Source: CAYUVF01 sp964448045 (GTDB lineage Bacteria; Bacteroidota; Rhodothermia; Rhodothermales; Salinibacteraceae). Taken from it: a DNA stretch of 56,561 nt. Shown here in pieces: positions 1 through 7,507 of this stretch; positions within the stretch are counted from its first letter, which is position 1, and every line of letters begins with the position of its first letter. A program made the position numbers and the translations under genes. Location: contig CAYUVF010000024.1 in assembly GCA_964448045.1 (NCBI GenBank), positions 1 through 56,561 on the forward strand. Direction: 5' to 3'. The notes beneath the pieces were generated by a model. The model saw nothing but the letters and a program-made list of their open reading frames with translations, made no database searches and was not told the origin of the DNA.

Positions 1-734
1 TCGATCGCCTCCGTCACGGCCAGTACCGACGGTTCGTTATAACTGTACCCGGCCTCGGCCTCCAGCAGCCGGTCTTGGTCGACGAACAGAAACGCGTTCC
101 CGTCCACCTTCTGTGAGAGGATCGTCTTCGTAGTATGAACGGTCTTCAGGATGCGGCCGCTCTGCGTTGACACCGCGCGCAGGTAGATCGTCACCTGATG
201 CTGGCGAAACGTCCCCGATCCGCCGATGCCGAAGAAGCGCGCCCCGGCGCCGCCGGTGATCACATTCGTATCGTAGCCGATGATGCCGCCTTCGAGCAGT
301 ACGCCGCCGTAGAGCAGGGGCGGCAGCGGACGCAACTGCTGGTCGTTCCCGCTGCTGTACTGCTCCCGGATCTGTTGGATGATCTGCCGCTCGTTGAGCA
401 GGTTGGAGAGGCCTTCGCGCTCGATCGGCGTAAACCAGCCCGATTCGTCGAGCGCGCGCAGGAGAATAGACGTGGCACCCTGCGTCACAGCCGTCGAGAA
501 GGACGAGGCGCGCTGCGAGGTCTTGTACTGGCCCGTCTGGTCGCGAAAGCGATACACGGCGGCCACGATCTTTTCCTGAGGCGGCGGCAGTTGCTTCAGG
601 GCCGCATGCGTTTCACTGGTGAGGCCGGGGTGGGCCTTCTTCACCTTGAACGGTTCCGTGTAATGGGCGCAGCCCGCAGCAGCGAGCAGGGCGAGGCCGA
701 GGGCGTATGTAATCCAACGAGGCGTATTAATCAT
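1..734 (-). CDS. csgG: Curli secretion channel lipoprotein CsgG (C-terminus outside window)
   Basis: Reading leftward from the ATG at 734 gives an open frame of 244 codons that runs off the left edge. The first 23 residues are a lipoprotein signal with hydrophobic core and lipobox-like LAAAGC, so the mature protein should start at Cys22 and be anchored in the outer membrane. The body matches CsgG: KIVAAVYRFRDQTGQYK near residues 53-69, a middle segment on regulation by the plug (SNLLNERQII), and the stretch YGGVLLEGGIIGYDTN that is typical of the family. CsgG forms the nonameric outer-membrane pore that exports curli subunits. It is the last gene of a csgE-csgF-csgG set with 41 bp between csgF and csgG. 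The missing part should be only the last few dozen residues. The identification is firm; the end cannot be seen. Confidence 0.93.
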   Translation of the reverse strand, partial: MINTPRWITYALGLALLAAAGCAHYTEPFKVKKAHPGLTSETHAALKQLPPPQEKIVAAVYRFRDQTGQYKTSQRASSFSTAVTQGATSILLRALDESGWFTPIEREGLSNLLNERQIIQQIREQYSSGNDQQLRPLPPLLYGGVLLEGGIIGYDTNVITGGAGARFFGIGGSGTFRQHQVTIYLRAVSTQSGRILKTVHTTKTILSQKVDGNAFLFVDQDRLLEAEAGYSYNEPSVLAVTEAI

Positions 735-775
735 GCAGTAGCAGGGCGGTCGTCAGTCAGCAGAGAAACGATGTA

Positions 776-1195
776 TCAGAGATTGGGAACGGTGACGGTC
801 GATTCCTCGCCCGTGAGCTTGTTGAAGATGTTGATGTTCAGCCCATCGATGCCGGGCGTCACCTCCACGATGAAGTCGCCGACGTCGAAGCGGCCTTCCT
901 GCGAGAAGTCGAGCTCGCCGAAGCGCTCGCGCACCAGGTCCCGCGAGAGCTGATTGAGGATCTGCCGTTGCAGGTTTTCCTCGAAGTTCTGCAGCGGATC
1001 GCGCCGAAACGGGTCACGCTCCTGCTCGAAGGCATTCTGCGTGTTGGCCGAGTTGATCAGCCACGAGTAGTTGGCCGGCGAGCCGCCAAAAGCGGGATTC
1101 TTAGGGATGTAGATGAGATCCTGGCTCTGTGCCGGGCTCGCGATCAGCAGGCTGCCGAGGAGGACCGTAGCAAAAACGGTGACGTACCGAAGCAT
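776..1195 (-). CDS. csgF: Curli assembly protein CsgF
   Basis: 139 residues with a cleavable signal peptide (hydrophobic segment about 8-20, then SPAQSQ before the mature protein). The mature N-terminus, IYIPKNPAFGGSPANYSWLINSA, has the CsgF hallmark NPxFGG followed by an asparagine-rich helix; in E. coli this part inserts into the CsgG pore and forms the second constriction. The C-terminal half ends in short beta strands (VEVTPGIDGLNINIFN). CsgF is a surface-exposed accessory factor that couples secretion to nucleation of the fibre. The gene lies 84 bp downstream of csgE and 41 bp upstream of csgG on the same strand, consistent with one transcript. Confidence 0.93.
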   Translation of the reverse strand: MLRYVTVFATVLLGSLLIASPAQSQDLIYIPKNPAFGGSPANYSWLINSANTQNAFEQERDPFRRDPLQNFEENLQRQILNQLSRDLVRERFGELDFSQEGRFDVGDFIVEVTPGIDGLNINIFNKLTGEESTVTVPNL

Positions 1196-1279
1196 AAGGG
1201 GCAGGGGTTGGTTGTGGTTGGAGCGAGGTTCGTTGTGGATAGCACCTTCGTGGACTGTCTCATTGCAAGGCGGGGCCGA

Positions 1280-1861
1280 TCAGTAGATCCGTTGGCGGGC
1301 TTGGCCGCGTTGCAGGCGGCGCCACGTTATTTGCACGGCGCGCAGGGCGGCCTGCTCGATGTACTCGTAGCGCGGTTGCAGGCGCGTTTGGAATACCGGC
1401 TGGCCGTTGAGGTTGACCACCACGCGCGTGCCGAGGCTGGGCATTGGTTGCTCTTTCACCGTGATGGTAAAGTTGCGCGCGTTTTCCGGCGGGGTCCAGC
1501 GGCTGTAAAAGATGTCGAAAAAATTGGTGCCCATCCGGGTTCGAGTTTCGTTCAGGACCAGCCCGTCGATTGTGATGGTGCTCGGGCGGGGATCGGGGGA
1601 GGCGCTTGGGGCCTGCAGGGAGTCGGCAGACTGGGCGGCGAGCGAATCGAGCGCCGTCATGATGGCCTCGGTCGCTGCATCCAGTTGCTGCTGCATGCTA
1701 TCGGAGGGTACAGCGCGGACGGCCGTCGAGTCGCGCACGCTATCCGGGGCCTGCTCGATGCGTCCCTGGGCTACCGCTTCGGAGCCCGAAAACACCAGCC
1801 CGAGCAGCAATCCAGCTATCACCGCGCACCCGACGCGCGGGAGCGGAAGAAGATGCCGCAT
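1280..1861 (-). CDS. csgE: Curli assembly chaperone CsgE
   Basis: 193 residues from the ATG at 1861, chosen because it is followed at once by a signal peptide (VGCAVIAGLLLGLVFSG, cut near AVAQG); the longer open frame upstream has no protein-like composition. A low-complexity Ser/Ala/Asp region of about 70 residues follows, then the CsgE domain: ITIDGLVLNETRT, DFFxxF-like FFDIFYSRW, and VVVNLNGQPVFQTRL. CsgE is the periplasmic specificity factor that caps CsgG and directs the curli subunit to the pore. The long linker between signal and domain is not present in E. coli CsgE. First gene of the local csgEFG set; no csgA/csgB-like subunit gene is visible in the window. Confidence 0.88.
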   Translation of the reverse strand: MRHLLPLPRVGCAVIAGLLLGLVFSGSEAVAQGRIEQAPDSVRDSTAVRAVPSDSMQQQLDAATEAIMTALDSLAAQSADSLQAPSASPDPRPSTITIDGLVLNETRTRMGTNFFDIFYSRWTPPENARNFTITVKEQPMPSLGTRVVVNLNGQPVFQTRLQPRYEYIEQAALRAVQITWRRLQRGQARQRIY

Positions 1862-1891
1862 GAAGGCGGGGGGCGAAGCGAAATAGGGCAC

Positions 1892-1911
1892 GGTGGGTTG
1901 TGGGTGGTGAG
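1892..1911. repeat. Short degenerate C-rich array upstream of csgE
   Basis: On the minus strand this reads as consecutive CACC/CACA/CCCA words (CTCACCACCCACAACCCACC) just before the csgE start. It resembles the 7/8-bp arrays found between other genes of the window. The rest of the 1862-2185 gap (324 bp, divergent promoters of csgE and the EcsC-like gene expected) shows nothing else I can support. Confidence 0.4.
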
Positions 1912-2185
1912 AACCAGTGCGCAGCTGAGAGGGGGTATCCACCAGCAACATGCATCTACGGGCCCGGAATACGGGATTGTCGCGTCCTTTGCTGGGCGTC
2001 CACGCTGTGGCTTCAGCACATAGGGGAGTGAAAAATGGAGCAGATGAATCGGTGCGTGATCGGATACCCATTTCTCGCAAAAATGAAACCAAGTGGAGGG
2101 GACGGGAAGAGAACCCGAAGCGGTTTTGCGAATTGGAACATCTGATGTCATCTTTCCCGATCCTGTTCACTTACTTTCCGGGCCC

Positions 2186-3001
2186 ATGCGTTTGACGCCA
2201 ACCGAACGAGCCATCCGCCGGGACATCGAAGAGTGGCAGCACGGCGACGGATCCGTGCTCACGCAGGCGCTTAATTGGGCCATGCGCCCGGTCGACTGGG
2301 CCGTGGACCGCGTCGTTTCGCCCGATGTTGTCGACCAGGTGAGCGACAACGTGGGCCAGTTCCTCTCGGTGCTCAGCGACGCGTCGGAGTGGACGTACGA
2401 GTTTGACGACGTGATTGCGATGGCGCGGGAGCGCGGGCTCACCGTGGATACCGTGAGCGAGCTGCGCGAGGAGCCGATCGACGACCTCGATCCGATGGCG
2501 CGCAGCCTCTTCCGGCAGAATACGGTGCTGGCGGCGGTCGAAGGCGGCAGCGCAGGCCTCGGCGGCGCGGCGCTTATTGCGGCGGATATCCCGCTGCTGT
2601 TTACCATCAACTTCCGCCTCATCCAGCAGATCGGTGCGTGCTACGGATTCCCGATGCGCGGCCCGGCCTTTCAGCCGCTGGTGCTCTCGATCTTTAACGT
2701 CGCGGCGTCGGGCTCGCGGGAGGCGCGCAACGAGGCGCTCCGTGAGGTGAGTGTGGCAGCGGCGGCGTTTGCGAACAATCTGGATTACAAGGGGCGCGTA
2801 TCGGGAACCTTTCGTGATCAGAACCGCCACTTTCCCCGCGAGATTGCGAAGAACCTCGTCGGCCGCAAGCTGGGCCAGGCCGTGCCGGGGGCCGGTGCGG
2901 CGGTGGGCGCGGGCATCAACTACTGGTTCACCAACGAAACCGCCGAAGCCGCCTTCATGCTCTTCCGCGCGCTGTATCTGGATTGGAAAGAAAGATTATA
3001 G
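2186..3001 (+). CDS. EcsC family protein
   Basis: 271 residues from the ATG at 2186 (MRLTPTERAIRRDIEEW); the frame is open further upstream but that part lies over the csgE promoter region and looks non-coding. The protein has an N-terminal charged helix (ERAIRRDIEEWQ) and a central glycine/alanine-rich segment (AAVEGGSAGLGGAALIAADIPLL) as in EcsC-type proteins, then FTINFRLIQQIGACYGF and a second Gly/Ala-rich hydrophobic hairpin (GQAVPGAGAAVGAGINYWF) near 235-255. The family is named from the Bacillus ecs locus, where EcsC's role is unknown; do not read a function into the name. Its stop codon abuts the left repeat array of the next element. Confidence 0.75.
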   Translation: MRLTPTERAIRRDIEEWQHGDGSVLTQALNWAMRPVDWAVDRVVSPDVVDQVSDNVGQFLSVLSDASEWTYEFDDVIAMARERGLTVDTVSELREEPIDDLDPMARSLFRQNTVLAAVEGGSAGLGGAALIAADIPLLFTINFRLIQQIGACYGFPMRGPAFQPLVLSIFNVAASGSREARNEALREVSVAAAAFANNLDYKGRVSGTFRDQNRHFPREIAKNLVGRKLGQAVPGAGAAVGAGINYWFTNETAEAAFMLFRALYLDWKERL

Positions 3002-3016
3002 GGTGAGTGGCGAGGG
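3001..3016. repeat. Left inverted arm of IVP element 1 (7-bp array)
   Basis: GTGAGTG followed by GCGAGGG. The 12 bases GGTGAGTGGCGA at 3002-3013 are the exact reverse complement of TCGCCACTCACC at 3486-3497 on the other side of the four-helix-bundle gene. The arm starts on the last base of the preceding stop codon. Confidence 0.6.
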
Positions 3017-3081
3017 CGAGTAGAGGTGATGCCCCGTATCTTGGGAAATCCCTTCTCCCCCAACAATCTGCCCTTCGCATC

Positions 3082-3462
3082 ATGAGTCGCTCTTCCTCCA
3101 TCGAAAGCTATCGCGATCTTCAAGTCTGGCAACGGGGCGTCGACCTGACCGAGCGAATCTATCAAGCGACCCGGCCGTTTCCACCGGACGAGCGATTGGG
3201 GCTCGTCGCTCAACTCCGTCGAGCAGCGGTTTCCATTCCGTCGAATATAGCAGAGGGATGGGGGCGGATGTCGACGGCGGAGTTTATCCGGTTTCTGAGC
3301 ATCGCCCACGGCTCGCTGACCGAAGTGGAGACGCAGGTAATCGTCTCTCGTCGCCTCGGTTTTATCGATGAGTCCGTACAGCGCCGGATCTTGGACGAAA
3401 CCACTGTGGAGCGCAAGATGCTTCGGGCGCTCATTCGTTCGCTGGAACGGCGGAACGCGTGA
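3082..3462 (+). CDS. Four-helix-bundle protein, 23S rRNA intervening-sequence-protein (IVP) family
   Basis: 126 residues from the ATG at 3082. Family hallmarks are clear: SYRDLQVWQRGVDLTERIY at the N-terminus, LVAQLRRAAVSIPSNIAEG in the second helix, and FIRFLSIAHGSLTEVETQV in the third, ending with KMLRALIRSLERR. IVP-family proteins form pentameric four-helix bundles and are relatives of the Avd accessory protein of diversity-generating retroelements; they bind nucleic acid but their cellular role is unclear. The gene is not inside an rRNA gene here. It is bracketed by inverted 7-bp repeat arrays (3001-3016 and 3476-3517), which suggests that gene plus arrays form one mobile or formerly mobile unit. 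Full length for the family and intact. Confidence 0.9.
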   Translation: MSRSSSIESYRDLQVWQRGVDLTERIYQATRPFPPDERLGLVAQLRRAAVSIPSNIAEGWGRMSTAEFIRFLSIAHGSLTEVETQVIVSRRLGFIDESVQRRILDETTVERKMLRALIRSLERRNA

Positions 3463-3475
3463 GCATCTCCGAACC

Positions 3476-3517
3476 CACTCACCATTCGCCACTCACCATT
3501 CGCCACTCACTATTCGC
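3476..3517. repeat. Right arm of IVP element 1: six tandem heptamers
   Basis: Six units in perfect 7-bp register: CACTCAC and CATTCGC alternate three times, the last being TATTCGC. The array ends 8 bp before the der start codon. It is inverted relative to the arm at 3001-3016. Unit length 7 and slight unit variation resemble the short tandem heptamers (STRR) described in cyanobacteria. Confidence 0.75.
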
Positions 3518-3525
3518 TGTATTTC

Positions 3526-4827
3526 ATGTTAGTCGCCATCGTCGGACGGCCCAACGTCGGCAAGTCCACCCTTTTTAACCGGCTGACCGGCTCCAAGCAG
3601 GCCATCGTGCACGACGAGCCCGGCGTGACGCGTGACCGGGTCTACGGCGCGGTGGAGTGGAACGGGCGCGCTTTTTCGCTGGTGGATACCGGCGGCTTCA
3701 TTCCCCGCTCGGCCGAGCGTTTCGACGCCGCGGTGCGCGAGCAGGTCGACATCGCCCTCGACGACGCCGACCTTATTTTGCTCGTGGTGGATGTAACGAC
3801 GGGGCTGACGGATCTGGATGAGGAGATGGCGCAGAAGCTCCGCGCTACCGAGAAACCGGTGCTCGTCGTCGCCAACAAGGCGGATAACAAGGAGCGCCGC
3901 TGGATGGCGAGTGAGTTTTACCGGCTGGGCCTCGGCGAGGTCTATCCGGCGAGCGCGACGAACGGGCAGGGCACCGGCGAGCTGCTGGATGCGCTCGTCG
4001 AAGAGTTGCCGCCGGAGCCTGAATCGGACGAGGAAGATACCCGCACGCACATCGCCGTCATCGGCCGGCCGAATGTCGGCAAGTCGTCGCTCATCAACGC
4101 GATTCTGGGGCACGACCGGTCCATCGTCACCGAGATTGCGGGGACGACGCGCGACGCCGTCCACTCGGAGGTCCGCTTCGATGAGCGCGAGTTGGTGCTC
4201 GTCGACACCGCCGGGCTCCGCAAGCGGGCGAAAGTGAAGGAGAACATCGAGTTTTATGCCGCGCTGCGCAGCGAACGGGCCATCAAAGAGGGCGACGTGT
4301 GCATCCTCCTGCTCGATGCCACGCAGGGCCTCGAAAATCAGGACATGCGCGTGCTGAAACAGGCCGAGGAGATGAAAAAGGGGTTGCTGATTGCCGTCAA
4401 CAAGTGGGACCTCGTGCCGAAGGATACCAAGACGGCCAAGCGCTATGAGGATTTCTTTCGCCACAAGCTGGGCACGCTCGATCACGTGCCTATCCTGTTT
4501 GTCTCGGCGCTCACGAAGCAGCGCATCTACAAGCTGCTCGACAAGGCGCTGAAGGTCGCCAAGGAGCGCGACAAGCGTATTACTACCAGCACGCTGAATG
4601 ATGTCATTCAGGCCGCTGTCGAGGAGCACCATCCGCCCACGTATCGCGGCAATTACGTCGAGATCAAGTACGCCACGCAGGTGCGATCCGGGCCGCCCGT
4701 GTTTGTCTTTTTCTGCAATCATCCGGAGGGGGTGAAGACCTCGTACAAGCGCTATCTGGAAAGCACGCTGCGCGAGGCGTTCGGCTTCGAGGGGGTGCCG
4801 CTGACGCTCGTCTTCAAGGAGAAGTAG
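3526..4827 (+). CDS. der: Ribosome biogenesis GTPase Der (EngA)
   Basis: 433 residues, the normal length. Two tandem GTPase domains: first P-loop GRPNVGKS at 7-14 with EPGVTRDR switch I, DTGGF and NKAD (about 116); second P-loop GRPNVGKS at about 180-187 with AGTTRDAV, DTAGLRKR (about 227) and NKWD (about 292). The last ~80 residues form the KH-like domain (PTYRGNYVEIKYATQV, PPVFVFFCNHP). Der acts in late assembly of the 50S subunit. The ATG at 3526 starts directly on the P-loop strand, as usual. It directly follows the IVP element, so its native promoter may have been displaced. Confidence 0.97.
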   Translation: MLVAIVGRPNVGKSTLFNRLTGSKQAIVHDEPGVTRDRVYGAVEWNGRAFSLVDTGGFIPRSAERFDAAVREQVDIALDDADLILLVVDVTTGLTDLDEEMAQKLRATEKPVLVVANKADNKERRWMASEFYRLGLGEVYPASATNGQGTGELLDALVEELPPEPESDEEDTRTHIAVIGRPNVGKSSLINAILGHDRSIVTEIAGTTRDAVHSEVRFDERELVLVDTAGLRKRAKVKENIEFYAALRSERAIKEGDVCILLLDATQGLENQDMRVLKQAEEMKKGLLIAVNKWDLVPKDTKTAKRYEDFFRHKLGTLDHVPILFVSALTKQRIYKLLDKALKVAKERDKRITTSTLNDVIQAAVEEHHPPTYRGNYVEIKYATQVRSGPPVFVFFCNHPEGVKTSYKRYLESTLREAFGFEGVPLTLVFKEK

Positions 4828-4852
4828 AGGCTGCTCCGCCACCGGGGAACCC

Positions 4853-5623
4853 ATGAACAGACCTTCGCTGCCGGATCGGGAGGAGGCGGTGCGCATCGGG
4901 CGCAAGGTGCGCGCCTACGGCGTGCACGTCTTCACGGCGTCGGGCATCATCTTCGCCTTCCTCGCCATCGCCGAGCTGTTCGAGGCCGCGCCCGATCCGC
5001 GCTGGGTGTTCGTGTGGTTGGCCATCGCCGTGCTCATCGATGCGGTCGACGGTCCGCTCGCCCGGCTGTGGGACGTCAAGACGCGGGCGCCGCGCATCGG
5101 CGGGCACACGATCGACGACTTGGTCGACTACCTCAACTTCACGTTCATCCCGCTGCTGATGGTCTGGCGGATGGGCTGGGTGCCGCCGCCGGCCGGCCTC
5201 TGGGTCGTCGTGGCGATGGGCGCAAGCCTTTTCGGGTTCGCCAACATCGCGGCCAAGCAAGAGGCCGATGGATTTTTTCTGGGCTTCCCCTCCTACTGGA
5301 ACATCGTTGCCTTTTACGTGGGCCTCTGGGCCGAGCAGTATCCGCCGTATGGGGCGTACGTGAGCGCCGCCGCCATCGTCATTTTGGCAGGGCTGACCGT
5401 CGCACCCGTGCGCTTCATCTACCCGAATCAGGCGCCGTCGCCGTGGCAGGGCCTTGTCATCGGCGGGGCGGTCGGCTGGCTGGGGCTCCTGCTCGCGTTG
5501 CTGCCCTCGTATCCGGCCGTCTCTCCCGCGCTGATGTTCGTCTCGCTGATCTACCCCGTCTTCTATCTCGGCCTCTCGGCGGTTCTGGACGTGCAGGATC
5601 GGTGGGCGGCCGACCGGCCCTGA
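4853..5623 (+). CDS. pcs: CDP-alcohol phosphatidyltransferase, phosphatidylcholine synthase-like
   Basis: 256 residues with about eight predicted membrane segments. The CDP-alcohol phosphotransferase signature is complete: DAVDGPLAR at 63-71 followed by GGHTIDDLVDY (about 83-93), giving DxxDG-xxAR-...-GxxxDxxxD, whose four aspartates bind metals. Tail features such as FIPLLMVWRMGW, GFPSYWNIVAFY and PVRFIYPNQ match bacterial phosphatidylcholine synthases, which join CDP-diacylglycerol and choline in the inner membrane. The substrate alcohol cannot be proven from sequence; a phosphatidylserine-type reaction is the alternative. It starts 25 bp after der. A decayed partial copy is at 8462-8987. 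Confidence 0.82.
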   Translation: MNRPSLPDREEAVRIGRKVRAYGVHVFTASGIIFAFLAIAELFEAAPDPRWVFVWLAIAVLIDAVDGPLARLWDVKTRAPRIGGHTIDDLVDYLNFTFIPLLMVWRMGWVPPPAGLWVVVAMGASLFGFANIAAKQEADGFFLGFPSYWNIVAFYVGLWAEQYPPYGAYVSAAAIVILAGLTVAPVRFIYPNQAPSPWQGLVIGGAVGWLGLLLALLPSYPAVSPALMFVSLIYPVFYLGLSAVLDVQDRWAADRP

Positions 5624-5723
5624 GGAGCCCGCCCCCGCCGATGGGCTCAAGCGGCTGCGAGCGGAGCTGTCGCGTGCCCCGCTGCCTCTGGCGCACCGCC
5701 CCGGAGATAAGCGCAGCCCAAGG

Positions 5724-5743
5724 TACATTGAGCTACATTGAGC
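5724..5743. repeat. 10-bp perfect tandem duplication
   Basis: TACATTGAGC occurs twice head to tail in the 211-bp gap between the phosphatidyltransferase gene and the coiled-coil gene. Nothing else is visible in this gap. Confidence 0.7.
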
Positions 5744-5834
5744 TGCGCTGTGGATCGGCGCCGGGCTCCATCGGTATTATCCCCGGCACTCCTTTTCCTT
5801 TTCCAACCCTTTCTCCAAAACCCGTACCGAGACC

Positions 5835-6122
5835 ATGGCGACCCGACAAGAATACACCGAAAAACTCAAATCCAAGCTCGACGAATGGAACGCCAAGATC
5901 GACGAGCTGCAGGCCGAGGGCGAAGAGGCCTCCGATGAGATGCGTGCGGAGTACCGCGAACACATCCACGAGCTGAAAGCCAAGCGCGCTGATCTGAAGC
6001 AAAAGCTGAAAAAGATTCAGGACACCAGCGGCGACGCCTGGAAAGACATCAAGGAAGGTGCCGACGATGCCTGGGAGGCGCTTGACGACGCCTTCGACAA
6101 CGCGATGTCGCGGTTCAAGTAG
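5835..6122 (+). CDS. Small charged coiled-coil protein
   Basis: 95 residues, almost entirely Glu/Lys/Ala/Asp-rich heptads (EYTEKLKSKLDEWNAKIDEL, then AKRADLKQKLKKIQD), so a single long helix or helical hairpin is expected. The C-terminal part (DAWKDIKEGADDAWEALDDAF) contains two similar amphipathic 11-mers reminiscent of apolipoprotein-like stress proteins found in many bacteria near membrane genes. No signal peptide, so cytoplasmic. The function is not known. It lies 18 bp upstream of the next gene on the same strand and may be co-transcribed with it and the mechanosensitive channel. Confidence 0.75.
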   Translation: MATRQEYTEKLKSKLDEWNAKIDELQAEGEEASDEMRAEYREHIHELKAKRADLKQKLKKIQDTSGDAWKDIKEGADDAWEALDDAFDNAMSRFK

Positions 6123-6140
6123 CGCTCGCTTGGTCGTTCT

Positions 6141-7478
6141 TTGAACCTTCCCCCGAACGTGGTGGTGGCTGGCCCTGAGGCGTCGGACGCAGAGTCGGTG
6201 TGGACGTTTGTCGCGCCGGAGGATGTGGTGCGTCCCGCTTCGCTGGTGGACACGCACGTGCAGCGGGGCGTTTCGGCGGTGCAGTCGTGGGTCCGCAAGG
6301 TGCCTGAGGCGTTCTCCCGCTGGTGGACGGGGGCCGAGGAGGACGCGAGCGGGGCCGAGGCAGCCGATGCGCGGTCCGGAGCGAACGAACTCCAGCCCGC
6401 CCCGGAGGCGTTGTTGGCGCGCATCGCTCCTGTGCCGGATTGGTCGGAGGCGGTTGCGGCGCTCGATGCCGCGCTCGAGCCCTGGATGGAGGAGCCTGAC
6501 GGCGTGCCTGCCCTGGTGCTGGACGCGTGGTACCACGGGGCGCCCTCCCTCGTACGCCGATGGGCCGAGGCGCGGGGGTGGCCGACAGTGGATCCCCCGT
6601 CGCGGGACGATATCGCACAGCCCGATGCCGCGGCGGATTGGCTGGCGGCCCGCAAGCGGGGTGACACGCCGTGGGTCCTTCCGCGCCTGGAACGAGGCTA
6701 CCTGCGCACCCCGCGTGGACTGGCCTTCGTGCGCGCGCTGCTCGACCAATGGGCCGAAGGTGCCCTGGGCCGGGGACTCATCGGCTGCGACCCGCATGCG
6801 TGGGGCTACCTCCGGCACGTATGGCCCGGGCAGATTCCGCACCGTCTGACGCTGCACCCCTTCTCCGCGGACGCGCTCGCCCAGTGGTTCCGCGCGCTGG
6901 CCGAGTCGGACTGGCCGGACGGGGCCGCGCCCCTCTCATTCCGCGTCGCCGGGGAGGACAATCCGGTGCTGCCGGAACGCCGCGTCGCTGCGACCGACGA
7001 CGGCGCCGCCCCGCCGCCCGACGAGGTGCCGACGAGTTCCTATCTGCGCGAGCTGGCCGTCTACAGCCAAGGCCATCCCGGCATCGCGTGGACCCTGTGG
7101 CGCCGGAGCCTGCTCGTATCGCCCGATGCGTCGCCGCTCAAGGCGGATGAACCGTCGGGTCGCGAGTCTGAGCCCGAACCGACGATCTGGGTACGCCCCT
7201 GGAGCGACGTGGAGCATCCCCGCCGCCCGAGCGACTTCGCACAGCCCGATGCGTTCGTGCTCCACGCGCTTCTCCTGCACGGTGGGCTGTCCGCCGATCA
7301 GCTCAGTCCGCTGCTCCCGACGGATTGGTATGCGGTGCGCCATCGCCTTCAGGGCTTGCGCGCCGCGGGATTCATCGTGCAGGAAGGCGCTACGTGGCAG
7401 CTTACGCCGGCCGGTTATCCGGCGGCATGCGATATACTGCGCCGCGAGGCCTACCTTCCTAATCCGTACAACGTCTGA
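6141..7478 (+). CDS. Uncharacterised protein with probable C-terminal winged helix
   Basis: About 445 residues if the TTG at 6141 is used; GTG codons at 6159-6167 are alternatives. I do not recognise the family with certainty. Visible: a hydrophobic strand VVVAG at the start where a P-loop would sit but without GKT; a Trp-rich acidic linker (about 55-85); LIGCDPHAWGYLRHVW near 213-228 followed by TLHPFSADALAQWFRAL and then SYLRELAVYSQGHPGIAWTLW, an order that resembles sensor and lid parts of STAND/AAA ATPases; and a last ~75 residues (FVLHALLLHGGLSADQLSPLL, YAVRHRLQGLRAAGFIV, WQLTPAGYPA) typical of a winged helix. My inference is a degenerate ATPase-fold protein. It ends 29 bp before the MscS gene, suggesting a functional link to the channel. 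Confidence 0.7.
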   Translation: MNLPPNVVVAGPEASDAESVWTFVAPEDVVRPASLVDTHVQRGVSAVQSWVRKVPEAFSRWWTGAEEDASGAEAADARSGANELQPAPEALLARIAPVPDWSEAVAALDAALEPWMEEPDGVPALVLDAWYHGAPSLVRRWAEARGWPTVDPPSRDDIAQPDAAADWLAARKRGDTPWVLPRLERGYLRTPRGLAFVRALLDQWAEGALGRGLIGCDPHAWGYLRHVWPGQIPHRLTLHPFSADALAQWFRALAESDWPDGAAPLSFRVAGEDNPVLPERRVAATDDGAAPPPDEVPTSSYLRELAVYSQGHPGIAWTLWRRSLLVSPDASPLKADEPSGRESEPEPTIWVRPWSDVEHPRRPSDFAQPDAFVLHALLLHGGLSADQLSPLLPTDWYAVRHRLQGLRAAGFIVQEGATWQLTPAGYPAACDILRREAYLPNPYNV

Positions 7479-7507
7479 TCCTCTTCTACCATTCCGCGGG
7501 TTTTACT

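Noticed and set aside
3476..3517. CRISPR-like array
   Set aside because: Units are 7 bp with no spacers; the same holds for all short arrays in the window. No cas genes present.
3529..4905. 458-codon minus-strand frame across der
   Set aside because: Shadow of the Der GTPase; no start region or family.
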